This document shows positions 37,497 through 48,202 of a DNA stretch of 64,000 bases, piece after piece (position 1 is the stretch's first letter; each line of letters opens with the position of its first letter). The DNA comes from Epinephelus fuscoguttatus. Lineage: Eukaryota > Chordata > Actinopteri > Perciformes > Serranidae. The notes under the pieces are model-generated. The model saw nothing but the letters and a program-made list of their open reading frames with translations, was not told the origin of the DNA and searched no databases. Location of the stretch: the NCBI RefSeq assembly GCF_011397635.1, contig NC_064763.1, positions 23,883,437 through 23,947,436 on the forward strand. The letters run 5' to 3'. A program made the translations under genes and the position numbers.

Positions 37497-37760
37497 AGTT
37501 TAGCCAATGCAATGCAGCTAAGTTCAATGGTAATATTTTGAGGTAACGGCGTTAATTTAACGTTCACCGAGCAGTACTTCGTCTCCTTCTATTTTCCGTT
37601 TAGCATTCTCGTCATTCTTCTTCGTCGTCGCCTTCTCCTGCTACTGCCGATTCTTCTTCGTTGGAGTTTTAACGGCGGTTGTCATCCAGCGTATTCGCTG
37701 CAACACCGCCACCTTCTGCTTCGGCGGCGATCAGGTCCTGAGCATTAATCCTGTATCTCT
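37497..37760 (-). promoter_or_regulatory. ube2g1: UBE2G1 5' UTR and probable promoter
   Basis: CG-containing sequence lies just upstream of the start codon, with repeated 'cttcgtc' and 'ttcttcgt' motifs at 37575-37665 and 'cgccgccacc'-like stretches. The start site of transcription cannot be seen. Confidence 0.4.
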
Positions 37761-37789
37761 ACAGAAAAACTGCACTGTTTACAGTAAGA

Positions 37790-38145
37790 GTCACTTAAAT
37801 TATATTTATTCCAGTGCGACTATCACATTCATAGCAGTACAAATTTTACGTACTTTTATTTTAATTACAATAATTACACTCATACCAGTGTAATAATTAC
37901 ATTTATTCTAGTGCAATAATTAAATTTATTTCAGGACAATAGTTACATTCATACTATAATCACATGTGTACTCGTGCAAAAAATATTCATACTGCTGTAA
38001 TAATCATATTTATTCTAATGCAATAATGAATTTATTTTAGTACAATAGTAACATCCAATATTCACGTGTACTTGTGCAATTATTGCACAATTGTTGCATT
38101 GATTCTAATGCAATAACTCTTTTTATTCTAGTGCAATAATTACAT
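37790..38145. repeat. Degenerate minisatellite, period about 25-30 bp
   Basis: The core 'gtgcaataattacatttattcta' recurs with changes about a dozen times (for example at 37893, 37911 and 38130). It fills the gap between UBE2G1 and the first tRNA gene. Confidence 0.65.
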
Positions 38146-38301
38146 GAAGAAACGACATTATGGGCACAGACCACAAACAGCTGCATTGAAAACCAGCATG
38201 ATAGGTCCATTAATGATTAATTATTCTGAATTAATCACTACATGTGGCTCTAGCCATGAATGAATCTTCCTGTATGTCCTTGAAAGCAGCATTCATACAG
38301 A

Positions 38302-38374
38302 GTTTCCGTAGTGTAGTGGTTATCACGTTCGCCTAACACGCGAAAGGTCCCCGGTTCGAAACCGGGCGGAAACA
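38302..38374 (+). tRNA. tRNA-Val(AAC)
   Basis: A 73-base cloverleaf with acceptor GTTTCCG/CGGAAAC, D arm, anticodon loop CTAACAC (AAC) and T arm CCCGGTTCGAAACCGGG. The A discriminator is encoded. T-rich sequence follows. Confidence 0.97.
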
Positions 38375-38742
38375 TATTTAGCTTTTTGCAAAGAATTACT
38401 GAATTGAACAAACCACCGTCTACATCCTCTCCATACGTACCTCCACCTCGTTTCCGCGTTTACGCAGAAGGTCCGTCACGTTAAACCAAAAAACCAGGGA
38501 GTGGAAGTGGGTTTTAAAACTTCAACAGCGAGCTTCCATTGATGCTGACTTGCTGACCATCGGCAGTGCAAAGTTCCGTAAGACTACCTTTTGCAAAAGC
38601 CAACTGCTAAAACTGAGACAGAAATGAGATGTTCACATGCAGATATTAACCTGAGAGAGGCTGTATTATATAAAGAAAAAACATACTCCTTACGACAAAA
38701 AATCAGTTTTCATATTGTCCGTGAACGCCCCGGTGATATATC

Positions 38743-38815
38743 GTTTCCGTAGTGTAGTGGTTATCACGTTCGCCTCACACGCGAAAGGTCCCCGGTTCGA
38801 AACCGGGCGGAAACA
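38743..38815 (+). tRNA. tRNA-Val(CAC)
   Basis: Identical to the AAC copy except for the anticodon loop CTCACAC (CAC). All stems pair. A TTTT terminator follows at 38818-38822. Confidence 0.97.
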
Positions 38816-39205
38816 ATGTTTTCGGGATCATTTCTGCGTACAAGTATGAATACACCATCCAAAAAGCTTCTCCACTAACTGATTGGTACAGAGTTACAGG
38901 CTTTAAACCTTATGTGGGTGTGAACCGTTACATATGGTCGTCACGTATCATTTGCTAGTTTCACGAGTCGTTGAGGTCACGAAAGACAAAAACAAGTATG
39001 TAACAAAACAACTGATCAGACCAGCAGGCTCTGTGTTCACTGTGAAGTGTTTGGTCAGTGGATCACAAGACTGACATTGTTGGTGGGTGATCAGCTTACT
39101 GGCTCACCTCTGTTAATTATGTTATTAACAATTAACCCACTCACGACTCTTTCAAACCATCTGGTAGTTTCTATTTCCGGCATCACGTGACATTCATTGT
39201 AGCCT

Positions 39206-39265
39206 TCCTCGTTAGTATAGTGTCCTTCTCCGCCTGATGTAGACGGAAGACCTGAGTCTTGACCT
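39206..39265 (+). pseudogene. Broken tRNA-Asp copy
   Basis: It begins TCCTCGTTAGTATAGTG as the intact Asp genes do, then loses the anticodon (ctgatgtagac in place of ctgtcacgc) and the whole T arm. The 'ggcatcacgtgacattcattgtagcct' flank is shared with the 39936 copy. Confidence 0.8.
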
Positions 39266-39485
39266 GTTGTGCCTTATTTATTTATTTATTTTGTTTCAAG
39301 ATAACAACATAACATTCCTCAAAGATGAGAGGTGAAACGTCCACCCAGAAACAAATGCTTGCCTATGAGGAACAAATAGCTGTTGCGGTTCCATACAAGC
39401 CAAAATGGCTCTTAAAATAGGAAAGACTGCTGATCCCAGTTTGCTGTTTGTACAGAGTGCTGGCATCAAGGCTTTTCTGACCTGG

Positions 39486-39503
39486 TCCTCGTTAGTATAG
39501 TAA
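39486..39503 (+). pseudogene. tRNA-Asp 5' fragment
   Basis: Only TCCTCGTTAGTATAG is present, set inside LINE-1 3' sequence that reads through on both sides ('ctgacctgg' and 'taataacaaaactttgactcc'). Confidence 0.65.
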
Positions 39504-39935
39504 TAACAAAACTTTGACTCCTTAAAATGTCAGGTTTCTCTATTTTACAGAACAACAAGGCTGACAAGGAGGATTTGACTACAGAGTTGGCCTCCATATT
39601 CAGCAGATATCCACTACGTTCCTGGACTTAATCAAATTGTTTAGGACCAGCACTGATGTAATGTTTGGAGGTGGACGTAAGGACATTCTGTCCAAATAAG
39701 GATCTAGGTAACAATTCAAAAACAACTGATCATATTAGAGCTGGTGTTCACTGTGCTAAAATTAGTGTTTGGTCAGTGGAGTCTGGTGGCTTTGACAAGC
39801 TCCCAGTGACAGCTTACTGGCTCTGAACCATAGTTGGGAACAGACTTAGTTATTAACAATTAACCCACCCTATTGTTAGCTAGGAGCTAGCTGGTAGTTT
39901 CTATTTCCGGCATCACGTGACATTCATTGTAGCCT

Positions 39936-39991
39936 TCCTCGTTAGTATAGTGGACAGTATCTCCGCCTGTCACGCGGAAGACGACTGATAT
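39936..39991 (+). pseudogene. Broken tRNA-Asp(GTC) copy lacking the T arm
   Basis: The acceptor 5' strand, D arm and anticodon arm match the intact genes up to 'cgcggaagac'. The T arm and 3' acceptor strand are replaced by 'gactgatatatctggga'. Confidence 0.8.
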
Positions 39992-40614
39992 ATCTGGGAT
40001 TGTCTTATTTATTTATTTGCATTGCTCAGTTACTCAATGAAAAACAGAATATCACATCTGCAGATAAAGATTTAAGATGTCGGAAAACCGTCCACCCACA
40101 TACAAATGCTTGACATTCCATGAAGACTCTTGTCTCCTTGCCTCCAGGCATGGAAAACTCTATCCTGGGACTCCCTGCATACATGAGTAAAGGAAGCAGA
40201 TGGGTGATGACATAGTTGAGCAAAAGCACATTAACCATTGTGAATTGGCTGGCAGCATTCTGAAAAACATCACACAGAAAAACTTTGACTCCTTAAACAT
40301 GTCAGGTTTCCACATACAAAAACAACATATTCTGACAAGGAGGATTTGACTACAGAGTTGGCCTCCATATTCAGCAGATATCCACTACAGCAATTACTTA
40401 ATCAAATTGTTTATCACTATGTTTCGTACATCATCTGTCAAAAACTGTATAATACCGCTAAATATAACCAGCATCATATTAGCACTGGTGGCATCTGGCA
40501 ACAAGTCAGTAAACCTGAATGGGTCATCTACAGTCGGACCGTAAATGTTTAGGAAGGTTAAAGGAAATTAATTAATAGTCCCAGAGACCATAATGTACCT
40601 GCCATTAGAATCCT

Positions 40615-40686
40615 TCCTCGTTAGTATAGTGGACAGTATCTCCGCCTGTCACGCGGAAGACCGGGGTTCGATTCCCCGACGGGGAG
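40615..40686 (+). tRNA. tRNA-Asp(GTC)
   Basis: A 72-base cloverleaf with acceptor TCCTCGT/ACGGGGA (one G-T pair), anticodon arm TCCGC-CTGTCAC-GCGGA and T arm CGGGGTTCGATTCCCCG. All stems pair. Confidence 0.96.
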
Positions 40687-42341
40687 TTGTCTTATTTATT
40701 TATTTATTGGCTGTAGTTTTTCAAGAAAAACAGACATAACATTCCTCAAAAGAAGCAAAACGTCCACCCACATACAAATGCTTGATAGAGGTAAGACCCC
40801 TCTCCCTCCAGGCATGGAAAACTCTGTCTGATCTCGAAGGTATAAAGGAATGGTTGAAGCAGATGGGTGTATGTACAGAGGTCGCTGGCAAACTCAAGGC
40901 TTTTCTGACCTGGTTCAGAATTCTAATAGAGTTTTTAATAACAAAACTTTGACTCCTTAAAATGTCAGGTTTCCAGCTGGTCTCTGGCACGGACCAGTGG
41001 TCCCTGACCAGGAGGATTTGACTACAGAGTTGGCCTCCACCAGCTGCACTGATATCCTGTGGTCTGTGGACTTTATCAAATTTTTCCCTTTCCAGTCATT
41101 TAGGCAGCACTGTTAGCTGGATAAATGTCAAACATTCTGTCCAAATAAGGATTTTGTCTATAAAATTACAAATCATCAAATTATCATGATTAAGCTGGTG
41201 GCATCTGGCAACAAGTCAAAGATCCTTTTGTGGTCAGGACCAGCTGGTCTCTGGCACGGACCAGTGGTTTACCACTAGTTAAAGGCTAAAGTTACTTCCT
41301 GACCAGCTGCACTGTGACCATTGTACCTTGTTTGGCCAAGTTAGAATTTGTGGAGTGTTTGTTTGTATTTATTTGAATACAATATTTTTCTTGTGTTAGC
41401 AGAATAGCCTAAATGTGAGAAGCCATAATCGTTAGTCTATCAATGTTATTGATCACTATTATTAGAAATCATAATAACAATGCATTGCTAGTTAATATCA
41501 TTAGTCGTTGTTGCAGGAATATCACATCTGCAGATAAAGATTTAAGATGTCGGAAAACCTTGTCCCTCTTAACAACATGACCTAGCTCCTTGACATTCCA
41601 TGAAACTCTTGTGACATCCTTGCCTCCTACTGTTACTCTATCCTGGGACCCCTGCATACATGAGTAAAGGAAAAGATGACATAGTTGAGCAAAAGCACAT
41701 TAACCATTGTGAATTGGCTGGCAGCATTTGAAAAACATCACACAGAAAAACAAGTAAATATGGTCTATGTCTGAGCCACATACCAGGCCCATTCCAGCCA
41801 TCTGTGTAAGCCTACTGTTATTATGTTTTCATTGTTATTCGTAGCATCCTACATTCATCTTTTAAAGGGATCTGAGCCATCTTGTGTGTCTTACTATTAT
41901 AGTTAACTGAAATCTCATTCCCCAATATCATTATGTCAAAAAACTGTATAATACCGCTAAATATAACCAGCATCAGCACCTTAGGCTGTGAGAACATGGC
42001 AGCAGTCTGAATGGGTCTTTGTAATGACAGCTGTATGTAAACAATGTACACAGAGAGGTCCCAGTGCTATCCAGCTGCTTTGAAGAAATAGTTGCCCCAT
42101 CTCGGTGCGACCATGGGTTGAGTAAAGAGTGTTAATGTGTGGATTTACTCCTCTTCGCGTGGATTATTCCTTCCCAGGGAATGCGCTGCCTCTTCGGGGT
42201 CCGTGAAGATCGCGGGCACCACGCCATCCCGGGGATAAACATAGAGCTTGGCTGGGTACCGTAGGGTGTGTTTCACTCCTCCGTCACGCAGAGCCTGCAT
42301 CACATCTCGGAAGGCACCCAGCAGGGGTTGTAGCCGATTCC

Positions 42342-42766
42342 GTGGTCTGTCCAGGGACCATGGTCTCTGGCACGGACCAGTGGTCACCACCACTAGGGGC
42401 GCTAGAGACACTGGTCGCGACCAGCTCATCAGTGGTCAGGACCAGCTGGTCTCTGGCACGGACCAGTGGTCCCTACCACTAGGGGCGCTAAAGTTACTGG
42501 TCCTGACCAGCTGCACTGTGGTCCCTGTGGTCTGTGAAGTGACTTTAGTATTTTCTCCCCTTTCCAGTCATTTAGGCAGCACTGTTAGCTGGATAAATGT
42601 CAAAGATCATAATATTTTGTCTATAAAATACACTTTATCAGAATTATTATGATTAATATTGTTATTATTATTGTTATGAAGATCCCTGTGGTCAGGACCA
42701 GCTGGTCTCTGGCACGGACCAGTGGTCCCTACCACTAGGGGCGCTAAAGTTACTGGTCCTGACCAG
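42342..42766. repeat. CTGGTC palindromic repeat, about 79-bp unit
   Basis: Full units lie at 42432-42510 and 42688-42766, with a diverged one at 42342-42425 and damaged ones at 41229-41312 and 40973-41012. Each unit starts GTGGTCAGGACCAG and ends ACTGGTCCTGACCAG, so it can fold on itself. It also holds an inner palindrome GGACCAGTGGTCC and the block CCACTAGGGGCGCT. Confidence 0.75.
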
Positions 42767-42789
42767 CTGCACTGTGATCTGTTCTGTTG

Positions 42790-43580
42790 TTTGGACAAGT
42801 TGAGTGATTTGTGGAGTGTTTGTTTGTATTTATTTTAATACAACTTTTCCCTTTTCTCACTGTGTTAGCAGAATAGCCTAAATGTGAGAAGCCATAATCG
42901 TTAGTCTATCCAATGTTATTGATCACTATTATTAGAAATCATAATAACAATGATTAAAATAATATCATTAGTCGTTGTTGTATGAGTAATACTATCGATT
43001 ATGCAGGTCCGTATCTTCCATCATCAGTCGACCAGGACTACTTAGCCTAACTCCTTTTTGAAGTTTTCAATTAGTTTTTTGATCATGCCATGGCTGCATG
43101 ACCACTGCCTTTAAACCAATGAAATTAAGGAAACGGTTGGTGATTCAGTTCCTGGCCAATCAAAAGCAATTTCCAATTTTGATGACAGGTGTGAATATGG
43201 TCTATATTCACTTGGATTCCTTGGATTCCCAGGCCCATTCCAGCCATCTGTGTAAGTAATCTTTGACTGTTATTATGTTTTCATTGTTATTCGTGGAGAT
43301 ATGCTTACATAATCGGAATCTTTTTAGATCTGAGCCATCTTGTGTGTCTTTGATTATAGCCTAACTGAAATCTCATTGAATATAAGCCCCAAATGTATAA
43401 AAACAACAACAACAACAATAATAATAAGAAGAAGAAGAACAAGAAGAACAAGAAGAAAAGAAAAGAGAAGAAGAACGAATAGCTTACAAAGCCACCAGAG
43501 GAGCAATTAGCCAGTTAGAAAATAGCAGAAAAGAGAGAGAGAGAGAATAATGGTTTCTTTAAAGCACTAACGCTGTCATT
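42790..43580. repeat. Non-coding repeat stretch, partly duplicated at 41.3-42.0 kb
   Basis: Bases 42790-42990 match 41330-41515 ('gtgttagcagaatagcctaaatgtgagaagccataatcg'), and 43195-43400 matches 41755-41960. Bases 43400-43480 are an AAC/AAT/AAG-rich simple repeat. No gene is seen. Confidence 0.6.
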
Positions 43581-44350
43581 GGATTACAGCCTCCTCAAAA
43601 ACATTGATTCTGTCATTGATGTCATGGTGCCGGAGCACCGGCGAAGGATTAATTCTTTCTCCTGAAAGCGGTGGGTACGCGCCAGGATGGTGCGCGGTCT
43701 CGCGCCGGCGGCCGGCTTCGGCTGAAGGGAGCGGTGTGCCCGGTCAACCTTAACTGGATACGGGAAGTGTTCAACACCAAGCAGTTTGTGGATTAGTCTG
43801 GAAACGAATTCAGTGGGCTTACCCTCTTCATCACCCTCTTGTATTCCCACGATTTTGATATTATGTCTCCGAGAGCGGGCCTCCAGGTCTTGCACTTCAG
43901 GGTGAAGCTGAGTGTTATGCTTCGCCAGCTCAGAGCATTTAGCCTCAAGCGTTAGCATGCGTGTGTCAAGGTCGTTAGCGGCCTGCTCCTGGCTAGCCAC
44001 ACGGGCTTGTAGCTCGACCTGCGAGCGCATGAAACTTAGTCTCAAAAGCATCAAAACGTTTATGAATGCAACGCAGGACTGATTCAGACATCTCTTTACA
44101 CAATGCCTTGCACATATCATAAGTCTTGTCTGGAGGTGCGTCCGGCTGGATGGGAGAGTCGTCAGCTGACCCGCTGTTAGCATTACCATTAGCTCTCGTT
44201 CCGGTAGCTTGTCCATCCGCGATTTTGGATCTGCTTTCTCAGCTCGTTATAGCTCTTAGGGAAGCATATATATTCACTCTCACAGTTTATGAGCAGAAAA
44301 GATGCGCTATTAAAATGATTTTGCAAATCGCAGAGAGGAGCACTGGCTAA

Positions 44351-45296
44351 ACACGTCTACATCTTGTTCCCCCCTCCCCTCCCCACCATGTTGAACAGAG
44401 GCTCTGTGGATGTCTGTGTATGCGGATCGAGAAGCAGGTGGAATGAAAATACATTCTTCCTATTATTGCAGCCTATTGCTGCACAAACCTTGGGCATTTT
44501 TTATTTATTACTAGCGGTAAATAACTGTTTGTAAGCTAACTGATTTTACCGCCTGTTTATCAAGATCACAAGATCTGGCGAGAACTTGTTTTCTGAGACG
44601 GACAGGGCTCAAACAAAGTTAACTTTCTCTTGATCTGTGCGGACGAAAAATGCAGCTTTAGTGTCAGAATATTGGGAAGATGTGTGGCTTGTGGAAAACG
44701 AACCCAATATTTACTTTAGTGACTACAGGGCGAAAGAATTGACCATAACTTGTGATCACGTTCATTTTCCTCATTGACGACAATACATTCAGAACTGCCG
44801 CAAGTCTCCTACGGGGGCGTGGCGCTGACGTCACTGAATCAGGAAGTGAGCTGAGTTGGGTATCTCGCCAAAGACAGTGGATAAACCTGGCTAACAACAG
44901 TGCCTCAAGAAACAAGGTCAACAAAGACATGACCATCAAGTTCGACTTGTGTCACTGCGTGTGGTGGTTTGAACAGTGGGCTGCTATATTTCAGGTATGT
45001 CTCACATTTCACCAGTGAATTTCACGTGCCACTTTTTTAAGGAATCAAACGTTAGTGGGGTTCAACATTTCAAGTACTTAATTCGTGCTTCTCAGTTGTT
45101 TATGAGCTGTTTAATGACTTAATTTGCTTCAGTAGTGTTGTTTTATGTTCTCTCTCTCCCAGTGACAGCTTACCGGCTCTGAACCGTAGCTGGGAACATG
45201 TTCACTTGTAAACGACTAGCTCGCCTCATTGTTAGCTAGCAACTAGTAGCTAGCAAGTAGTTTCTGCTTCCGGCATCACGTGATCTTCTGTATCTC
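44351..45296. other. tRNA-cluster spacer upstream of tRNA-Asp
   Basis: No gene. About 44680-44840 is related, inverted, to 47570-47765 ('gaatgaacgtgat.aca..ttatgg'-type blocks), so one dispersed repeat is present twice. From 44935 onward the sequence is a direct copy of 56953-57312, the spacer of another tRNA-Asp. Confidence 0.6.
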
Positions 45297-45368
45297 TCCT
45301 CGTTAGTATAGTGGACAGTATCTCCGCCTGTCACGCGGAAGACCGGGGTTCGATTCCCCGACGGGGAG
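45297..45368 (+). tRNA. tRNA-Asp(GTC)
   Basis: Identical to the 40615 gene. TTTT follows at 45371-45374. The spacer upstream is shared with the 57313 gene. Confidence 0.97.
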
Positions 45369-46190
45369 TAGTTTTAGAGGTTATCTTCACAATGCTTCTA
45401 TTTCACACATGGTTGTCCTGAAAAAACAACAACATATATATCTCGTCCCCAGACAGACAAACATTTAATAAAACATACACACGTTTTCTAAAGTTTCGTG
45501 ATTCAATTTGGCTAACCAGTCTGTGGTGATGATGTGTACTGTTACATCACCAACTCGTTTGAGCTTGTGATGCAGTGATCCATTATTTTCACCTCTTAGA
45601 AGCTTAAAAGTAAAAATCATCATCATATTATAGTTCATTGTGTATTTGCTTTTCCTCTTGCTTACAACTGACTGAAATAATCACGCCTAAAATAACAAGA
45701 ATTTGAAACATGAAAATGAAATGAAACATTTACACTGAACAACAATTTACACGAAATGATTTGTTTGTGCTTCCATTTTCACGGTAGACTCTGAGATCCT
45801 CCTGCAGTCACACAAGAGGTGCTCCTGAGCCCCAGTGTACAAGACCTTGAAGGCAGCAAAGCAGTCCCTAAAGCATTAAAGGGGAACATTGTGGTCAATA
45901 TTTGTGAGCATGAGTTGCTCTCTTTAAGTTTTTTTTTAACAGTTTTAACATCTGATCAACTATGTGCGTCATATGACTACGACCTGGCACCTTTTCCTGA
46001 TATTTGCAGAATAATGTTGGTAGAAATGTAGATTAAATAGGCTGTGTTGCCATCACTATGAGGAACAAATATGGATTGCGGTTCCACACAGTTTCTTGCA
46101 TTTTTTGGGCCAAAAATGGCTCTTATGATAGTAAACGTTACTTCCCAATTTACTGTTACTGTTTGTCCCTGAACGCAGCATGAATACAGA

Positions 46191-46263
46191 GTTTCCGTAG
46201 TGTAGTGGTTATCACGTTCGCCTCACACGCGAAAGGTCCCCGGTTCGAAACCGGGCGGAAACA
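46191..46263 (+). tRNA. tRNA-Val(CAC)
   Basis: Complete cloverleaf, identical to the 38743 gene. It lies in duplication arm A; its mirror partner is 62741-62813. Confidence 0.97.
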
Positions 46264-47320
46264 GTGGCTTATTTTCATCACTCATACGTCACAACACATC
46301 ACATCACCAACCAACTTTATTAAACATAAAGGCGTTTTCTGACGTTTCGTCATTCAAGTTGACTAACTGCCCAATAGTGGTGATTTTGAGAACTGTTACT
46401 TCTGATGCGTCTCTAAATGCTGCCTTCATGGGTAGTTTATGTGCGCTGCTGGTGTTTGGCACCATGCTGCAGCGCTGCAGAACCTTGTGAAGACTTGTGA
46501 TCTCTCTGTCTTTCACAGTCTTCTCCACTGTGAGCTGGCTCAGTGACTCCTCCTGGGGGGAGGCACAGGTGGAGGGTTGAAACTAAGTGGCAGGGGTCAA
46601 GGTCACAACAGGCACAGTGGCTGTTTGGTTGCTTGTGGTTAAACTCTGCCAAACGCAAAGATCATATGATGCAGGAATCAGAAATCGATAGACTAGCGGT
46701 ATCTCCGGTATGTTCAGTGTGTTGCATGTTAAATTCTTTCACTTAAATGATATATTATCAGTGTTATTCACTTCAGTTGCCAGTGTTTTTGACGTTAACG
46801 CTGACCACTGTATGTACACGTGTAAAGTTAACAGTACTTTTTTCAAGACTAGTGCACTGTCCTTTGAGTGGTTTTGGTTTGTGTGTGACCTGTAAACAAG
46901 TCTGTACTTTTTGCAATAAATTCGATTTAGTGGCTCCAGTGTAAAGTAATTGGCAGCTTGCAAAACTCTGCTTTCAACACACTGCTACTAACTAACAAAC
47001 TAATTTTGTATTTTGAACGTTATACAATGCTTTCCAGTTTTATGGCCTGTTGTGACCTGTTGACCATTGGGAAAGAGCTTGTTCAGTGTGTGCTCAGTGT
47101 TATACATAAGTGTTTGAAATGTGCCTTAATTTTGATAATGAAAAGTTCGTCGGTAGAAAAACATTTCTGCACAGCTGTTTGAGCTGTTAAGCGACGCTTT
47201 TCAGTTTTATGGCCTGTTGTTTAGGCTGATCACTGTATGTACATGTGTAATGGTTCCCGTGGTGGTCAAGGTTGCCGACCCCAGTTTACTGTTTGTCCCT
47301 GAACGCCACATTGCCACGGA

Positions 47321-47393
47321 GTTTCCGTAGTGTAGTGGTTATCACGTTCGCCTAACACGCGAAAGGTCCCCGGTTCGAAACCGGGCGGAAACA
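47321..47393 (+). tRNA. tRNA-Val(AAC)
   Basis: Complete cloverleaf, identical to the 38302 gene. Its mirror partner in arm B is 61263-61335. Confidence 0.97.
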
Positions 47394-47515
47394 AGTATTA
47401 GTTTATGTTATTCACATGTTACAAAGAGGATATCACTGGAATAAGCTTCGTAAAACATTAATGCGTTTTGTGATTGAAGTTGGCTAACCGTCGGTTGGTG
47501 GTGGTGTAGAGAAAT

Positions 47516-48202
47516 CAAAGACGGTGGATAAACCCAAGACGGTCCACTGCGAGTCAGTTTCCTGTATCAGTGTCACGTGGGGTTTGCGACCACCACGCCC
47601 CTTTAGGAGACCAACAGCAGGTCCTGAGTCCATTGACTTTAATGGGAGAAATGAACGTGATTACAGATTATGGCCGATTCTTTCGCCCCATACTCACGGA
47701 AGCAAATATTGGACCCATTTATCACAAGCCACATATCTTCAGAACATTCCGACACCAAAATGGCAAATTTCAGACGGACAAATCAGGAGAAAATTTACTT
47801 TGTTCAAGACCTGTCTCTGTCTCAGCAACACACTCTCGCGAGATCTGGCAACAGATGTCTCCTCTCTGGTGTTGAAATCAGTGCAGTTTCACTCTTAACT
47901 GCAGAGCTGGTGACGTTTTCCAAAACTAACTGACACTTGAAACTGAAATAAAAGGTGTTTATTTTCTTATCAATACTATTAATGTCATTATTATTGAACT
48001 GTTGTTGGAGGAGAAAACGGATATTATCAGACTGATCCTACGATCTTGTACTGGGTTGATATACAGTAAGGTACAGTAGCAGATAAAAATAGCGGCAAAA
48101 TAAAAAATAAGGCGCAAATATTAATGTTGTACTGTAGTCTTGTGTTGTTTTGGCAGGAACAAGCAGTAGTCAGTAGACAAGAATAAGGAGAACTGTTAAA
48201 AA
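47516..48202. other. Non-coding stretch upstream of the THAP9-like gene
   Basis: Bases 47570-47765 are a dispersed repeat also found inverted at 44680-44840. The rest is AT-rich and could hold the promoter or 5' UTR of the THAP9-like gene. I saw no clear terminal inverted repeat. Confidence 0.4.

Larger units (their letters stand above)
39000..42110. other. Interleaved mosaic of tRNA-flank, LINE-1 and repeat sequence
   Basis: Short runs from two different templates alternate here. For example, 40062-40235 switches several times between sequence seen whole at 41518-41735 and sequence seen whole at 40755-40870. Likewise, 41010-41320 blends 40345-40400 with 42505-42775. The switches fall at very short matches. 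This suggests a false consensus in the assembly, or repeated template switching; it should not be read as ordinary sequence. Confidence 0.6.
40721..44350 (-). mobile_element. Fragmented LINE-1 (L1), minus strand
   Basis: Pieces appear in 5' to 3' order on the minus strand. 44216-43590 is ORF1 with its coiled coil and RNA-binding part (DLEARSRRHNIKIVGI, PVKVDRAHRSL). 42400-42145 is the ORF1 C-terminal domain (KHTLRYPAKLYVYPRDG, FTDPEEAAHSLG). 41657-41469 is the start of the ORF2 endonuclease (SWNVKELGHVVKR, FRHLKSLSADVIFLQ). 40990-40721 is the ORF2 C-terminus (VFHAWRERGLTSIKHLYVGG). About 1.2 kb of unrelated repeats splits ORF1, and most of ORF2, including reverse transcriptase, is missing. 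It is dead. Confidence 0.75.
45661..47443 (+). repeat. Inverted-duplication arm A (carries tRNA-Val CAC and AAC)
   Basis: This arm is matched in reverse complement by 61213-64000. I judge identity at about 97-98% over compared stretches. Differences include a 348-bp segment present only in arm B (61406-61753) and a roughly 665-bp insertion in arm B (63299-63963). Confidence 0.9.

Noticed and set aside
38302-38815. Regular spacing of identical short sequences, as in a CRISPR array
   Set aside because: The repeats are tRNA genes with full cloverleaves; this is animal DNA.
42248-42652. 134-residue plus-strand frame
   Set aside because: It runs through the L1 ORF1 fragment in antisense and the CTGGTC repeats.
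46958-47182. 74-residue frame nearly identical to 61822-62046
   Set aside because: The match only reflects the inverted DNA duplication; the protein resembles nothing and base changes show no coding pattern.
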